A stretch of 64,000 nt of DNA from MED-G105 sp050331095 (GTDB lineage: Bacteria; Pseudomonadota; Alphaproteobacteria; Caulobacterales; Parvularculaceae): positions 1 to 64,000 of the forward strand of contig JBHJHE010000013.1 of NCBI GenBank assembly GCA_050331095.1, in the 5' to 3' direction. Below, piece by piece: positions 33,470-42,562 of the stretch. The position numbers and the translations under genes are program-made. Positions within the stretch are counted from its first letter, which is position 1, and the number at the start of each line of letters is the position of its first letter. The notes under the pieces are model-generated. The model was not told where the DNA came from and made no database searches. It worked only from the letters and a program-made list of their open reading frames with translations.

Positions 33470-34387
33470 ATGGCTGACGACCCCGCCGCCGAGGGCGCTG
33501 AACCGCTCCGCGACGATCTCGTGAGTTCAGACGATCACGTGAATTCAATCGGAGACGTCGAGACCGACGTCGGAGCCGCTCCATCGGCCCATTCCGCCCA
33601 GGCGCCGCCCGACGTAGCCGAAGAGCTGCGGCGCGCCATCGAAGGCGAAATGATCCCCAGGCTGATGCTGGCCCACCGGCTGGCCGAGGCCAGCGGCGCC
33701 GCGGACGCGAAAGACGGCGCGGCCCTGAAAGCCGAAGACGTAGACGCGTTTCTTGACACCGTTCTCGACGGCTCGTCGGCGCGAAGTCTTCGTTTCGTGG
33801 ACGACGTCATCGCCCGGGGGGTCGCGCGCGAGTCCGTTTACCTCGATCTCCTAGCGGTCGCGGCCCAAAGGCTCGGCGAAATGTGGGAGACGGACGTTCG
33901 CAGCTTCACGGACGTGACGCTCGGGCTCATCCGCCTTCACGAGGTGGTTCGAGATCAAAGCGCCAAATCCTCGCCCCGGTGGAGCGACACGGCGCCGGTC
34001 GGCAAAGTCCTTCTCGGCAACGCGCTTGGGGACCAGCACATTCTGGGCGTCGTCATCGTCGGCGAATTCTTCCGTCAGGCGGGCTGGCGCGTCAGTTGCG
34101 AACCCGGACGCGACCGTGCGCAACTGGCGGCGCTCCTCGCCGGCGAGCCCTTCGACGTTCTTGGACTATCGGCGTCGACAACCACACGCGAGGCTCTTGG
34201 CGATGAAATTACGGCGTTGCGGGAGGCCTCTCGCAACCCCGACCTGAAAGTCATCGTCGGCGGCGTCGCTTTCGCCGAGCGACCGTCGCTTGCGAGCGAG
34301 GCGGGGGCGGACGGCTGGTCGGTCGACGCCCGCGATGCGCCTGCCGCCGCGGAGATGTTGCTCGCCTCTTTACGCAACCGCTGCTAG
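33470..34387 (+). CDS. aerR: AerR/PpaA-type cobalamin-binding antirepressor
   Basis: This 305-residue regulator has an acidic, variable N-terminus (about 55 aa), a helical domain (SLRFVDDVIARGVARESVYLDLL, RLGEMWETDVRSFTDVTLGL) and a C-terminal B12-binding Rossmann domain. The cobalamin motif D-x-H-x-x-G is present (GDQHILG), with later SASTT and VGGVAF motifs. AerR/PpaA proteins modulate the repressor PpsR/CrtJ in response to light via cobalamin. It lies directly upstream of ppsR (31 nt), the standard arrangement. Confidence 0.9.
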   Translation: MADDPAAEGAEPLRDDLVSSDDHVNSIGDVETDVGAAPSAHSAQAPPDVAEELRRAIEGEMIPRLMLAHRLAEASGAADAKDGAALKAEDVDAFLDTVLDGSSARSLRFVDDVIARGVARESVYLDLLAVAAQRLGEMWETDVRSFTDVTLGLIRLHEVVRDQSAKSSPRWSDTAPVGKVLLGNALGDQHILGVVIVGEFFRQAGWRVSCEPGRDRAQLAALLAGEPFDVLGLSASTTTREALGDEITALREASRNPDLKVIVGGVAFAERPSLASEAGADGWSVDARDAPAAAEMLLASLRNRC

Positions 34388-34418
34388 AGCGCAACCACGG
34401 AGGCTTCGTGGATATCAG

Positions 34419-35852
34419 ATGGACGTTCCGGCAGCGCCTGGCGACAAATCTCTAGCGTTCAAAAGTCCGAAGCGCTTTTTCGCGGACATGGACGCGAGAA
34501 CGACCGCGCGCATGATCGCCTCGGCCGCTGACGTCGCCCTCGTCCTGGACGGCGGCGTCATAAAAGACGTCGCCGTCGGCGACGACGCCCTCGCGAAAGA
34601 CAGCCATGTGTCGGCCTGGCGCGGTAAGCCTTGGATCGACACCGTCACGATCGAGAGCAAGCCGAAGATCGAAGATCTGTTGAGCGGCGCGGCGCCGAAA
34701 GCGGCGCGGTGGCGCCAGGTGAACCATCCGTCGCCGTCGGGGGCCGACGTGCCGGTCGCCTACATCACGGTGAGCACGGGCGCGGCGAACCGCTTCGTCG
34801 CCGTGGGCCGCGACTTGCGGGCGACCGCGGCGCTGCAGCAACGTCTGATCGAAACCCATCAGGACCTTGAGCGGGAGTACGCTCGACTGCGCGAGGCGGA
34901 GTCTCGCTACAGGCTGCTCTTCGACACGACGAACGAGCCGGTGTTGATCGTTAGCGCCGCGAGCCTCGCCATCGAGGAAGCCAATCCGGCGGCGCGTCGC
35001 CTGATCGGCGTCGACGAGGGAACGACGTTGCGGGGCGATCTGTCGGCGCTCATGCGCGACGCGTCGCGGCGCGAGGTCGAACGCCTGGCGGCCGCGGCCC
35101 TGTCGCTCGGCAAGGCGACCAGCGAGCGCGTGGCGTTGAAGGACGGCGCCGCCTTCTCGTTGATCGCGTCGGCGTTCCGCCAGGGCGAGGAGACGAAGCT
35201 CATCGTGCGGCTGGCCCGCGAAGATCGCCCGGCGTGCGCGGCCGCGTCGCCGCGCGCGCGGGGCGACGGTCCGCTCGAAAGCGTTATGGAGCATTTGCCG
35301 GACGGGCTTCTCGTGGGCAACGGAGACTTGCGCGTCCTCGCCGCGAATCGCGCGTTCGTCGCCATGGCCCAACTCGTCGGCGCGCAGCAGGCCGTCGGTG
35401 AGCCGCTGACCAATTGGCTCGGCCGCTCAGCCACCGAGATCAATATGCTTGTCTCGAACCTCAAGAGCCATGGCGCGGTCCGCAATTTCGCGACGGTCGT
35501 TCGGGATCGTTTCGGGGTGGAGGAGGACGTCGAGATCTGCGCCGTTTCCGCCCCGTGCGAGACCGACGCCCGGTACGGGTTCTCGATTCGCAGCGTTGCC
35601 CGGCGATTGCCGAGCGGGCCGCGCCTAGGCGAGACCCTGCCGAGCTCCGTCGACCAGGTGACGGGCCTCGTCGGGCGCATGCCGCTCAAGGAAATCGTCC
35701 GTGAATCGACGGACCTGATCGAAAAACTGTGCATCGAGGCGGCGCTCGGCCTCGCCAGCGACAATCGCGCGTCCGCCGCGGAGATCCTCGGGCTCAGCCG
35801 CCAAGGGCTTTATTCGAAGCTGAAACGCTTCGGCATCGACGACGCGGGCTGA
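34419..35852 (+). CDS. ppsR: PpsR/CrtJ transcriptional repressor of photosynthesis genes
   Basis: The product has 477 aa from the ATG at 34419. The N-terminal domain begins SLAFKSPKRFFADMDA. A Q-linker-like coiled segment (LIETHQDLEREYARLREAESRYR) leads into two PAS domains (about residues 165-280 and 290-405). A C-terminal Fis-type helix-turn-helix follows (ASAAEILGLSRQGLYSKLKRFGI). The redox-relevant HTH cysteine is kept (IEKLCIEAAL). PpsR binds TGT-N12-ACA boxes and represses bch, crt and puc promoters in oxygen. Matching boxes occur at four promoters in this window. A longer frame upstream overlaps aerR and is not used. Confidence 0.95.
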   Translation: MDVPAAPGDKSLAFKSPKRFFADMDARTTARMIASAADVALVLDGGVIKDVAVGDDALAKDSHVSAWRGKPWIDTVTIESKPKIEDLLSGAAPKAARWRQVNHPSPSGADVPVAYITVSTGAANRFVAVGRDLRATAALQQRLIETHQDLEREYARLREAESRYRLLFDTTNEPVLIVSAASLAIEEANPAARRLIGVDEGTTLRGDLSALMRDASRREVERLAAAALSLGKATSERVALKDGAAFSLIASAFRQGEETKLIVRLAREDRPACAAASPRARGDGPLESVMEHLPDGLLVGNGDLRVLAANRAFVAMAQLVGAQQAVGEPLTNWLGRSATEINMLVSNLKSHGAVRNFATVVRDRFGVEEDVEICAVSAPCETDARYGFSIRSVARRLPSGPRLGETLPSSVDQVTGLVGRMPLKEIVRESTDLIEKLCIEAALGLASDNRASAAEILGLSRQGLYSKLKRFGIDDAG

Positions 35853-35872
35853 ACGCAATCGGTCGCGCCAAC

Positions 35873-35919
35873 GAGGCGTCAATTTGAATTGACGCCTCGA
35901 GTGTAAAGCGTAAATTACA
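35873..35919. promoter_or_regulatory. Double PpsR/CrtJ operator and promoter upstream of bchG
   Basis: A 26-bp inverted repeat (12-bp arms GAGGCGTCAATT and its complement, 2-nt centre, 35873-35898) contains CGT-N12-ACG. It is followed at 35902-35919 by TGTAAAGCGTAAATTACA, a perfect TGT-N12-ACA. A promoter TTGACG (35889-35894), 16-nt spacer, TAAATT (35911-35916) overlaps both. Transcription would begin about at the bchG GTG (35924). The first palindrome lacks a T-tract, so it is not a simple ppsR terminator. Confidence 0.75.
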
Positions 35920-35923
35920 CCTC

Positions 35924-36862
35924 GTGTCCCGCGCCCGCGCACATTCGCCCGCAAACGCACCCGTCCGTACCGCGCCGGAGCTGGCGGCGGTGGGCGAACT
36001 TCTCAAGCCCGTCACCTGGTTCGCGCCCATGTGGGCTTTCGCGTGCGGCGTCGTCTCGTCCGGCGCGCCGCTTTTCGGCGCAGACGCCCGTTGGGCCTAC
36101 GCGGTCGGCGGCGTGCTGTTGGCCGGTCCGTTCGTTTGCGCAGCAAGTCAGGCGGTGAACGACTGGTTCGACCGGCACGTCGACGCCATCAACGAACCGG
36201 ATCGTCCGATCCCGTCGGGCCGCGTGCCGGGCCGGTGGGGGCTATACATTGCGATTTTCTGGTCCGCCGCGTCGCTTGCGCTCGCGGCGTCGCTCGGGAC
36301 CTGGGCGTTCGTCGCCGGCCTCGTCGCCGTCGCGCTGGCCTGGGCTTATTCGGCGCCGCCGTTTCGGCTGAAGCGTGACGGTTGGCTCGGCCCCGCCGCC
36401 GTCGGCCTTTCCTATGAAGGGGTCGCATGGTTCACGGGCGCCGCGGTCATGCTCGGCGCTGCGCCGTCGCCGCTCGTCGTCGCCCTCGCGCTGCTTTATT
36501 CGATCGGCGCCCACGGCATCATGACGCTCAACGATTTCAAGGCGCTCGAAGGCGACCGGCGGACGGGTCTGCGCTCCTTGCCCGTTACGTTGGGGCCGGA
36601 TCGGGCCGCGCGCGTCGCCTGCGCCGTGATGGCGGCCCCGCAGGTCGTCGTCGTCGCCATGCTCGCCGCTGTCGGCAAGCCGGGTCACGCCGGCGCGGTC
36701 GCCACGGCGCTCCTTGCGCAGATCTACCTGATGCCGCGGCTTCTCGCCGACCCGCGCGGCCGCGCGCCCTGGTACAACGCGACCGGCGTCACGCTTTATG
36801 TGCTCGGCATGATGGCGAGCGCACTCGCCGCCCGGTCGCTGGCGCTCGGAGGCGCAGCGTGA
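35924..36862 (+). CDS. bchG: Bacteriochlorophyll synthase (prenyltransferase)
   Basis: BchG attaches the geranylgeranyl (or phytyl) tail to bacteriochlorophyllide a. The 312-residue UbiA-family membrane protein carries both Asp-rich motifs: NDWFDRHVDAINEPDRPIPSG and NDFKALEGDRRTGLRSLPV. The start is the GTG at 35924 (SRARAHSPANAP). It has no Shine-Dalgarno, and the predicted promoter would place the transcript start at or next to it, suggesting a leaderless message. It overlaps the next gene by GTGA. Confidence 0.95.
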   Translation: MSRARAHSPANAPVRTAPELAAVGELLKPVTWFAPMWAFACGVVSSGAPLFGADARWAYAVGGVLLAGPFVCAASQAVNDWFDRHVDAINEPDRPIPSGRVPGRWGLYIAIFWSAASLALAASLGTWAFVAGLVAVALAWAYSAPPFRLKRDGWLGPAAVGLSYEGVAWFTGAAVMLGAAPSPLVVALALLYSIGAHGIMTLNDFKALEGDRRTGLRSLPVTLGPDRAARVACAVMAAPQVVVVAMLAAVGKPGHAGAVATALLAQIYLMPRLLADPRGRAPWYNATGVTLYVLGMMASALAARSLALGGAA

Positions 36863-38193
36863 GCGGAACGTCGGCGCCAGGATTGAGCTGGCTCGGCGTC
36901 GTCCGCCTTGGGCTCGTGCAAACGGCGATCGGCGCGATCGTAGTCCTCGTCACATCGACGATGAACCGCGTCATGGTCGTGGAGCTTGCGCTGCCGGCGG
37001 CGCTGCCGGGCGCGCTCGTCGCCTGGCACTACGCCGTGCAGATGGCGCGGCCGCGATGGGGCCATGGCGCCGACGTCGGTGGGCGCCGGGCGCCGTGGAT
37101 CGTCGGAGGCATGGCCGCGCTCGCCCTTGGCGCCGTCGGCGCGGCGCTTTCCGTCGGATTGATGGCGACGTCGCCCTGGCTCGGAACGCTCGCCGCCATG
37201 GCCGCCTTCGCGCTCGTCGGTGGCGGCGTCGGCGCGGCGGGCACGAACCTTCTTGCGCTCCTCGCCGCGACCGTCGCGCCGTCCCGCAAACCGGCCGCGG
37301 CCGCAGTCGTCTGGATCATGATGATTTTCGGCTTCGCCGTCACCGCGGGCGTTGCGGGCGGCCTGTTGACGCCGTTCAGTCTCGCGCGGCTCGTCGCCGT
37401 CACCGCAGGCGTCGGCGCGCTCGCCGTGGGCGTCTCTGCGCTGGCGCTCATCGGCATCGACCGCATGCGGACGCCGAGCGCGCCTGCGCCGTCGGCGACG
37501 CCTTTCCGCGCGGCGCTTGCGAGCGTTCTTCGAGACCCGGAGGCGCGCCTGTTCACGATTTTCGTCTTCGTCGCCATGCTCGCCTACAGCGCGCAGGACC
37601 TTATCCTCGAGCCTTTTGCGGGCCTCAGGTTCGGGTACGACCCCGGCGCCTCGACCCGTCTCGCCGGCGTGCAGCACGGCGGCGCGCTCCTCGGCATGAT
37701 CGCGACGGCGATCGTCGCTGGCGCGCTAGCCCGGACGCGTCCCGGCGTCGCGAGGGCGTGGACGTTCGGTGGTTGTCTCGCCTCGGCCATGGCGCTCGTC
37801 AGCCTCGCGGCCGCGGCGGCCGTTGGGCCGGGCTGGCCGCTCAAATGGTCCGTGTTCGCCCTTGGCCTCGCCAACGGCGCGTTCGCGGTCGCCGCCGTGG
37901 GCGCGATGATGGCGCTCGCGAGCAAGGGCGGCTCGGGCCGCGAGGGCGTGCGCATGGGCGTCTGGGGCGCGGCGCAGGCGCGCGCCTGCGGCGTCGGCGG
38001 ATTTCTGGGCGCGGCGGCCCTTGACGTGGCGCGCGCGGTCTTCGGCGCGGCGGCTCCGGCGTTCGGCCTCGTCTTCGCGGCCGAGGCCGCCGCCTTCGTC
38101 GCGGCGGCCGTTCTCGCCGCCAAGGTCGGGACGCGCGGCCCTGTCCTGAAACCGCTCTCTACACCCACGATGCGCCGCGTCCCGGCGGAATGA
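36859..38193 (+). CDS. PucC/BCD-family transporter-like protein (Bch2, Orf428 family)
   Basis: This 444-residue polytopic protein of the BCD (bacteriochlorophyll delivery/PucC) family has about 12 helices. It has the family block STMNRVMVVELALPAALPG and the segment YSAQDLILEPFAGLRFGYDPG, parallel to LhaA. Genes of this type lie between bchG and bchP in most purple-bacterial PGCs, where they are called bch2 or orf428. A role in pigment delivery to bacteriochlorophyll synthase or antenna is inferred. The GTG at 36859 overlaps the bchG stop. Confidence 0.92.
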   Translation: MSGTSAPGLSWLGVVRLGLVQTAIGAIVVLVTSTMNRVMVVELALPAALPGALVAWHYAVQMARPRWGHGADVGGRRAPWIVGGMAALALGAVGAALSVGLMATSPWLGTLAAMAAFALVGGGVGAAGTNLLALLAATVAPSRKPAAAAVVWIMMIFGFAVTAGVAGGLLTPFSLARLVAVTAGVGALAVGVSALALIGIDRMRTPSAPAPSATPFRAALASVLRDPEARLFTIFVFVAMLAYSAQDLILEPFAGLRFGYDPGASTRLAGVQHGGALLGMIATAIVAGALARTRPGVARAWTFGGCLASAMALVSLAAAAAVGPGWPLKWSVFALGLANGAFAVAAVGAMMALASKGGSGREGVRMGVWGAAQARACGVGGFLGAAALDVARAVFGAAAPAFGLVFAAEAAAFVAAAVLAAKVGTRGPVLKPLSTPTMRRVPAE

Positions 38194-38222
38194 TCCCGAT
38201 ACGAAATTAGATGGAGCGCCCC

Positions 38223-39443
38223 ATGGCTGAGGAAAACGTTGGCGTCGAGACATTCGACGCGGTCGTCGTCGGCGGGGGGCCTGCGGGGGCCACCGCTGCG
38301 GAAACGCTCGCGGCCAAGGGCCGGCGCGTCGTTCTTCTCGACAGGCCGGGCCGCATCAAGCCCTGCGGCGGCGCGATCCCGCCGCGGCTCATCCGCGACT
38401 TCGCCGTGCCCGACGCGCAGATCGTCGCTCGCGCGACGTCGGCGCGCATGGTCGCGCCATCCGGACGATCCGTCGACATGCCGATCGAAGGCGGGTGCGT
38501 CGGCATGGTGGACCGCGAACGTTTCGACGAGTTCCTGCGCGAGCGCGCGGCCGCGGCCGGCGCGGTGCGCCGCGACGGTCAGTTCGTTGAGCTCGACCGC
38601 GACGCGGACGGCGCAGCGCTCATCCGTTGGCGACCAGCGGAGGCGTCAAAAAAAGCGCCTCTACGGACGATCCGCGCCCGCACGGTTATCGGCGCCGACG
38701 GCGCGCGCTCGGAAGTGGCGCGCCAGGCTGAGATCGCCGAAGAGCCGACCAGCGTTTTCGCCTACCACGAGATCGTCGCCTCGCCGACGGATGCGGACTT
38801 CGACGGCTCGCGCTGCGAGATCTACTATCAGGGCCGTCTGTCACCGGACTTTTACGCTTGGGTCTTTCCCCACGGGGCGCAGACGAGCGTCGGCGTCGGC
38901 AGCGCCCGGAAAGGCTTCTCCTTGCGCGGCGCGATCGCCGACCTGCGCGCCCGCACGACCCTCGACGCCGCGGAGACGATCCGCCGCGAGGGAGCGCCGA
39001 TCCCCCTGAAGCCGCGCAAACGCTGGGACAACGGCAAGGACGTGATGCTCGCGGGCGACGCGGCCGGCTGCGTCGCGCCCGCCTCGGGCGAGGGCATCTA
39101 CTACGCCATGCTCGGCGGCCAAAAGGCCGGCGAGGCGGCCGATGAGGTGTTGGCGACCGGCGACGCGCGCGCCTTCGCTCGCGCACGCAAGGCGTACCTC
39201 CGCGAACACGGCAAAGTTTTCTTCGTGCTCGGCGTGATGCAGCACTTCTGGTACCGCAACGACAAACGCCGCGAGCGTTTCGTTAACATCTGCAACGATG
39301 AAGACGTGCAGCGCCTCACCTGGGACGCCTATATGAACAAGCGCCTCGTGCGCGCGAAACCCGCGGCCCATCTGCGCATTTTCTTCAAGGACATGGCCCA
39401 CCTGCTCGGGCTCGCCCAGCTGCAACGCGAAACCCGTCCGTAA
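38223..39443 (+). CDS. bchP: Geranylgeranyl bacteriochlorophyll reductase
   Basis: BchP reduces the geranylgeranyl tail to phytyl. It is a 406-residue FAD protein. The N-terminal dinucleotide fold VVVGGGPAGATAAETLA is followed by RPGRIKPCGGAIPPRL (family motif), YYQGRLSPDFYAWVFPHG and LAGDAAGCVAPASGEGIYYAM. The ATG at 38223 is preferred because GGAG lies about 6 nt upstream. An in-frame ATG at 38211 (adding MERP) has no Shine-Dalgarno. Confidence 0.96.
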   Translation: MAEENVGVETFDAVVVGGGPAGATAAETLAAKGRRVVLLDRPGRIKPCGGAIPPRLIRDFAVPDAQIVARATSARMVAPSGRSVDMPIEGGCVGMVDRERFDEFLRERAAAAGAVRRDGQFVELDRDADGAALIRWRPAEASKKAPLRTIRARTVIGADGARSEVARQAEIAEEPTSVFAYHEIVASPTDADFDGSRCEIYYQGRLSPDFYAWVFPHGAQTSVGVGSARKGFSLRGAIADLRARTTLDAAETIRREGAPIPLKPRKRWDNGKDVMLAGDAAGCVAPASGEGIYYAMLGGQKAGEAADEVLATGDARAFARARKAYLREHGKVFFVLGVMQHFWYRNDKRRERFVNICNDEDVQRLTWDAYMNKRLVRAKPAAHLRIFFKDMAHLLGLAQLQRETRP

Positions 39444-39455
39444 GGGGCGCGTGAG

Positions 39456-39962
39456 ATGAGGGCGATCGACGCCAGCAGCCCCGCCGACTGGCGACGCCCG
39501 TTCGTCGTGGCCGCGGGCGGGGCGTTTCTCCTCGCGATGGCCGGCGGCGCGCTGACGCAAGTGGGCCCGTGGTATCGCGGGCTCGAAAAAGCCGCGCTCA
39601 ACCCACCGGACTGGCTGTTCGCACCGGCCTGGACGATCATTTACGCCCTGACGGTCTGGGCGATCGTCGTCGCCTGGCGCGCCGCGCCGTCCAACGCCGC
39701 GCGCCGCGTCATCGCCGTCCTGTTCGTCGTCAACGCGGGCGTGAACGTTCTTTGGAGCTACCTCTTTTTCACCGCGCAGCGCCCCGACTGGGCGTTGATC
39801 GACGTCGCGTTCCTCTGGCTGTCGATCCTTGCGCCGCTTATCTTCGTGCGACGGTTCGCGCCGCGCGCCGCGCTCCTGCTGGCGCCCTATTTGTTGTGGG
39901 TGTCGTTCGCGTCGTACCTCAACTTTGAAGTCGTGCGGCTGAACCCACCCTTCGGCGCATGA
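39456..39962 (+). CDS. tspO: TspO/MBR family tryptophan-rich sensory protein (CrtK)
   Basis: This 168-residue protein of five membrane helices has TspO/CrtK features: LNPPDWLFAPAWTIIYAL, NVLWSYLFF, LAPYLLWVSFASYLNF. TspO proteins bind porphyrins and act as oxygen-linked negative effectors of photosynthesis genes in Rhodobacter. The gene follows bchP by 12 nt and overlaps the next small gene by 4 nt. Confidence 0.94.
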   Translation: MRAIDASSPADWRRPFVVAAGGAFLLAMAGGALTQVGPWYRGLEKAALNPPDWLFAPAWTIIYALTVWAIVVAWRAAPSNAARRVIAVLFVVNAGVNVLWSYLFFTAQRPDWALIDVAFLWLSILAPLIFVRRFAPRAALLLAPYLLWVSFASYLNFEVVRLNPPFGA

Positions 39963-40219
39963 TTGAATTCGACGCGCGACTCGTCGGGATCATCGTCGTC
40001 GGCGTCGTCATCGAGTTCGCCGCCATAGCGATCTGGTTCGCGCGCACGGGCCGCACGCGCCTCATTCGTCCGCTTGGATACTTTTTGGGCGCAGGCGCGT
40101 CCTTAATGGTCGCGCTGCGGTTCGCGCTCCTTGGCGGCCTTAATTTGGGCGTCGCCGCGGCCATGTTTTCGGCGCTGCTTTTTCATCTCGCCATGCTGGT
40201 CTGGCTCTTCCGGCGCTGA
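39959..40219 (+). CDS. Small three-helix membrane protein, unknown
   Basis: This 86-residue hydrophobic protein starts at an ATG overlapping the tspO stop (ATGA). Three likely membrane helices (residues about 8-27, 38-58, 61-82) and a C-terminal Arg-Arg are visible. No family was recognised. Translational coupling to tspO suggests it closes the bchG-bchP-tspO operon. It ends 5 nt before the convergent MFS gene. Confidence 0.7.
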   Translation: MIEFDARLVGIIVVGVVIEFAAIAIWFARTGRTRLIRPLGYFLGAGASLMVALRFALLGGLNLGVAAAMFSALLFHLAMLVWLFRR

Positions 40220-40224
40220 CGCCG

Positions 40225-41568
40225 TCAGGCTTCCCAATCCGTTTCAAGCCGCCGCGCGGCGAAGATGAACAGCCCGGCTGCGACAGCGTAAAATCCGACG
40301 CCTGACAGGATCGCGTAGCGCAGGGACTCGTCTCCGAACTCGGCGCGCAGCGCGTCGGACAATGCGCCGATGACGAGGTTGCCGACGCCGATGCCGATCA
40401 GATTGTTCACGAACAAAAAGATAGCCGACGCGGTTGCGCGCATGTTCGGCTTCACGATTTGCTGAAAGGCCGCAATCACCGGCCCGAGCCAGACGAGGCT
40501 CAGCGCCTGCAGGCCCAGGAAGGCCGGAAAAGCGAGCGCCAAACTCGTGCTCAGAACGCCGACGAGAAAGAACGGCACCGTCGCGAGGAACGCGAACGCC
40601 GGCACAAGCGCATAGGCGGCTTTGCGATCGGCGCCGTAGCGATCGGCGAGAACGCCGCCAAGCCAGATGCCCGCCGTGCCGCCGAGGAAGAGGATCGTCG
40701 CGTAAAAATAGGATGCGTAAAGAAGAGGCCCCGCGTCATCGGGGATCAGGAAAGCTGGCATCCAGGCGAAAAATCCGGGCAACGCGTCGCCGAAGCTGCG
40801 CACGAAAAACGACGGCAGCCAGAAGATAAGGCCATATCCAACCATGGAGGCGCTCGCGGCGCCGAACGACATGCCCCAGAAGCTAGGCTTTTTGGCGAGG
40901 GTCCGCGCGACGTCCGCGATCGAGGCCGTTCCGGCGTTGGCTGCGCCGACGCCGTCGAGCCCGCCGCGGGGCGGTTCGCGCACCGTGAGGCGGAAGATCG
41001 GCGCGAGCGCCAGGCCCATCAGTCCGACGATGACGAACGCTGAGCGCCAGTCGAGATAGCTCGTCAGGACGCCGCCCATCAAAATGCCAAGCGCGGAGCC
41101 CAAGGGGATGCCGAACGAGTAAATCGACATCGCGCGCCCGCGCGCGCTCGCCGGAAAATAGTCAGCGATCAGTGAATAGGCCGGCGCGACGCCGCCCGCC
41201 TCGCCGACGCCGACACCGAGGCGCGCTAGAAACAAGTGCCAGAAATTCTGCGCGAGGCCGCACGCGGCGGTCATGGCGCTCCAAACGGCGAGCGCCGCGG
41301 TCATGATCCAGACGCGGTTCGAACGGGCGGCGAGCATAGCGACCGGTATGCCGAGAAACGTGTAGAAGAGCGCGAAGGCGAGGCCGCCCATCAGGCTCAA
41401 TTCAACGTCTGACAATCCGAGATCGGCTTTGATTGGCACCGCGAGAATGCCGACGATCTGGCGGTCGATGAAATTGAACGCGTAAACGACGACGAGAATG
41501 AAAAGGACGTAAGCGCGGTAACGCCCTGAACGCCCTTCGTTCGGCGGCGACGCGGCTGCGTCGCTCAT
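40225..41568 (-). CDS. MFS transporter (spinster-like)
   Basis: This 447-residue major facilitator protein has 12 predicted helices. Conserved MFS features include NFIDRQIVGILAVPIKADL in the first helix region and FLARLGVGVGEAGGVAPAYS with SARGRAMSIYSFGIPLG. The pattern resembles spinster-type or hexuronate-type permeases. The substrate cannot be assigned. Its ATG overlaps the stop of the upstream hydrolase (ATGA), so the two form a unit. No link to phototrophy is evident. Confidence 0.88.
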   Translation of the reverse strand: MSDAAASPPNEGRSGRYRAYVLFILVVVYAFNFIDRQIVGILAVPIKADLGLSDVELSLMGGLAFALFYTFLGIPVAMLAARSNRVWIMTAALAVWSAMTAACGLAQNFWHLFLARLGVGVGEAGGVAPAYSLIADYFPASARGRAMSIYSFGIPLGSALGILMGGVLTSYLDWRSAFVIVGLMGLALAPIFRLTVREPPRGGLDGVGAANAGTASIADVARTLAKKPSFWGMSFGAASASMVGYGLIFWLPSFFVRSFGDALPGFFAWMPAFLIPDDAGPLLYASYFYATILFLGGTAGIWLGGVLADRYGADRKAAYALVPAFAFLATVPFFLVGVLSTSLALAFPAFLGLQALSLVWLGPVIAAFQQIVKPNMRATASAIFLFVNNLIGIGVGNLVIGALSDALRAEFGDESLRYAILSGVGFYAVAAGLFIFAARRLETDWEA

Positions 41569-42509
41569 TCCGCCGCGATCGTCTGGGCGAGGAGCGCCCG
41601 CGCGTCCAACACGCTGACGGCCGGGATTTCCTCGTGCGCGAGATGACCGACGCCGGGATAGATCACGAGCCGCGCTCCGTCGATGGCGTCGGCGAGGCCG
41701 CGAGCGGTCGCCAGCGGCACGATCGCGTCGTCCTCGCCGGACATGACGAGCGTCGGCGCGGCGATCTCGCCGAGCGCGGCGGTCGGGTCGGGCAGGGCGT
41801 ACGTCTCCACATGGCGAACGAGCGCCGGCCCGTTGCCGCGGCGACGCATCATGTCGCGGGCGAGGCGAACGCGGGCGTCGTCGATTTTGGCGTCGTCGCC
41901 GAACGATCGCTCGAAGATCGCGCGCACGCCGACCTCCGGCGCAGCGAGCAGCAACGCCCGCATGGCGGCGGGAACGTCGCTCGGCTCTTCGCCCGCGTCC
42001 CCTTCGGCGAAGGCGGCCGCCGAGATGAGGATCAGCGCCGACACGCGGTCGGGCGCGGCGGCGGCGAGACGCCAGGCGACGACGCCGCCGAGGGAGTTGC
42101 CCACGACGGCCGCGCGGTCGATCCCCAGTTCGTCGAGCAATCGGCGCGCGAAGGCGGCGCGCGCCTGCGGCGCGTAACGCTCCTCAGGGTCGGGCCCGGT
42201 GAGCCCATGGCCGAGAAGGTCGTATCGGACGACGCGATAGTCGCGTTTGAGGTTGGTCGCCCACGCGTTCCAGCTTTCGAGGCTCAGGGTGAAGCCGTGG
42301 ATAAGCAAAACGACCGGCGCGCCTTCAGGGCCTTCGTCGCGCACGCGCACCCGAACGCCGCTGAGCTCGACGAAACGATCCGCAGGCGTTGTGTATTTCG
42401 CCTCGAGCGCAGCGGGTTCAAGGCCCTGGCTTGCGCGCCAGTAGGAAGCGCCGGCGAAGCCGACGACCAATGCGGCGAGCAAAGCGCGCGCCAGTAGAAA
42501 TCTGCCCAT
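41565..42509 (-). CDS. Alpha/beta hydrolase with N-terminal membrane anchor
   Basis: The 314-residue product from ATG 42509 (MGRFLLARALLAALVVGFAG) has an N-terminal hydrophobic segment, so it is probably exported or anchored. The fold motifs are LLIHGFTLSLESW (oxyanion), VVGNSLGGVVAW (nucleophile Ser) and GVGHLAHEEIP (His). An AAGGA Shine-Dalgarno precedes this ATG. Codons further upstream lack support. It is coupled to the MFS gene. The specific ester or lipid substrate is unknown. Confidence 0.87.
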   Translation of the reverse strand: MGRFLLARALLAALVVGFAGASYWRASQGLEPAALEAKYTTPADRFVELSGVRVRVRDEGPEGAPVVLLIHGFTLSLESWNAWATNLKRDYRVVRYDLLGHGLTGPDPEERYAPQARAAFARRLLDELGIDRAAVVGNSLGGVVAWRLAAAAPDRVSALILISAAAFAEGDAGEEPSDVPAAMRALLLAAPEVGVRAIFERSFGDDAKIDDARVRLARDMMRRRGNGPALVRHVETYALPDPTAALGEIAAPTLVMSGEDDAIVPLATARGLADAIDGARLVIYPGVGHLAHEEIPAVSVLDARALLAQTIAAE

Positions 42510-42562
42510 GGTCGTTCCTTCGCGGGCTCGACGCCTGGATGTCGACGTCAAAGAGGCTGACG

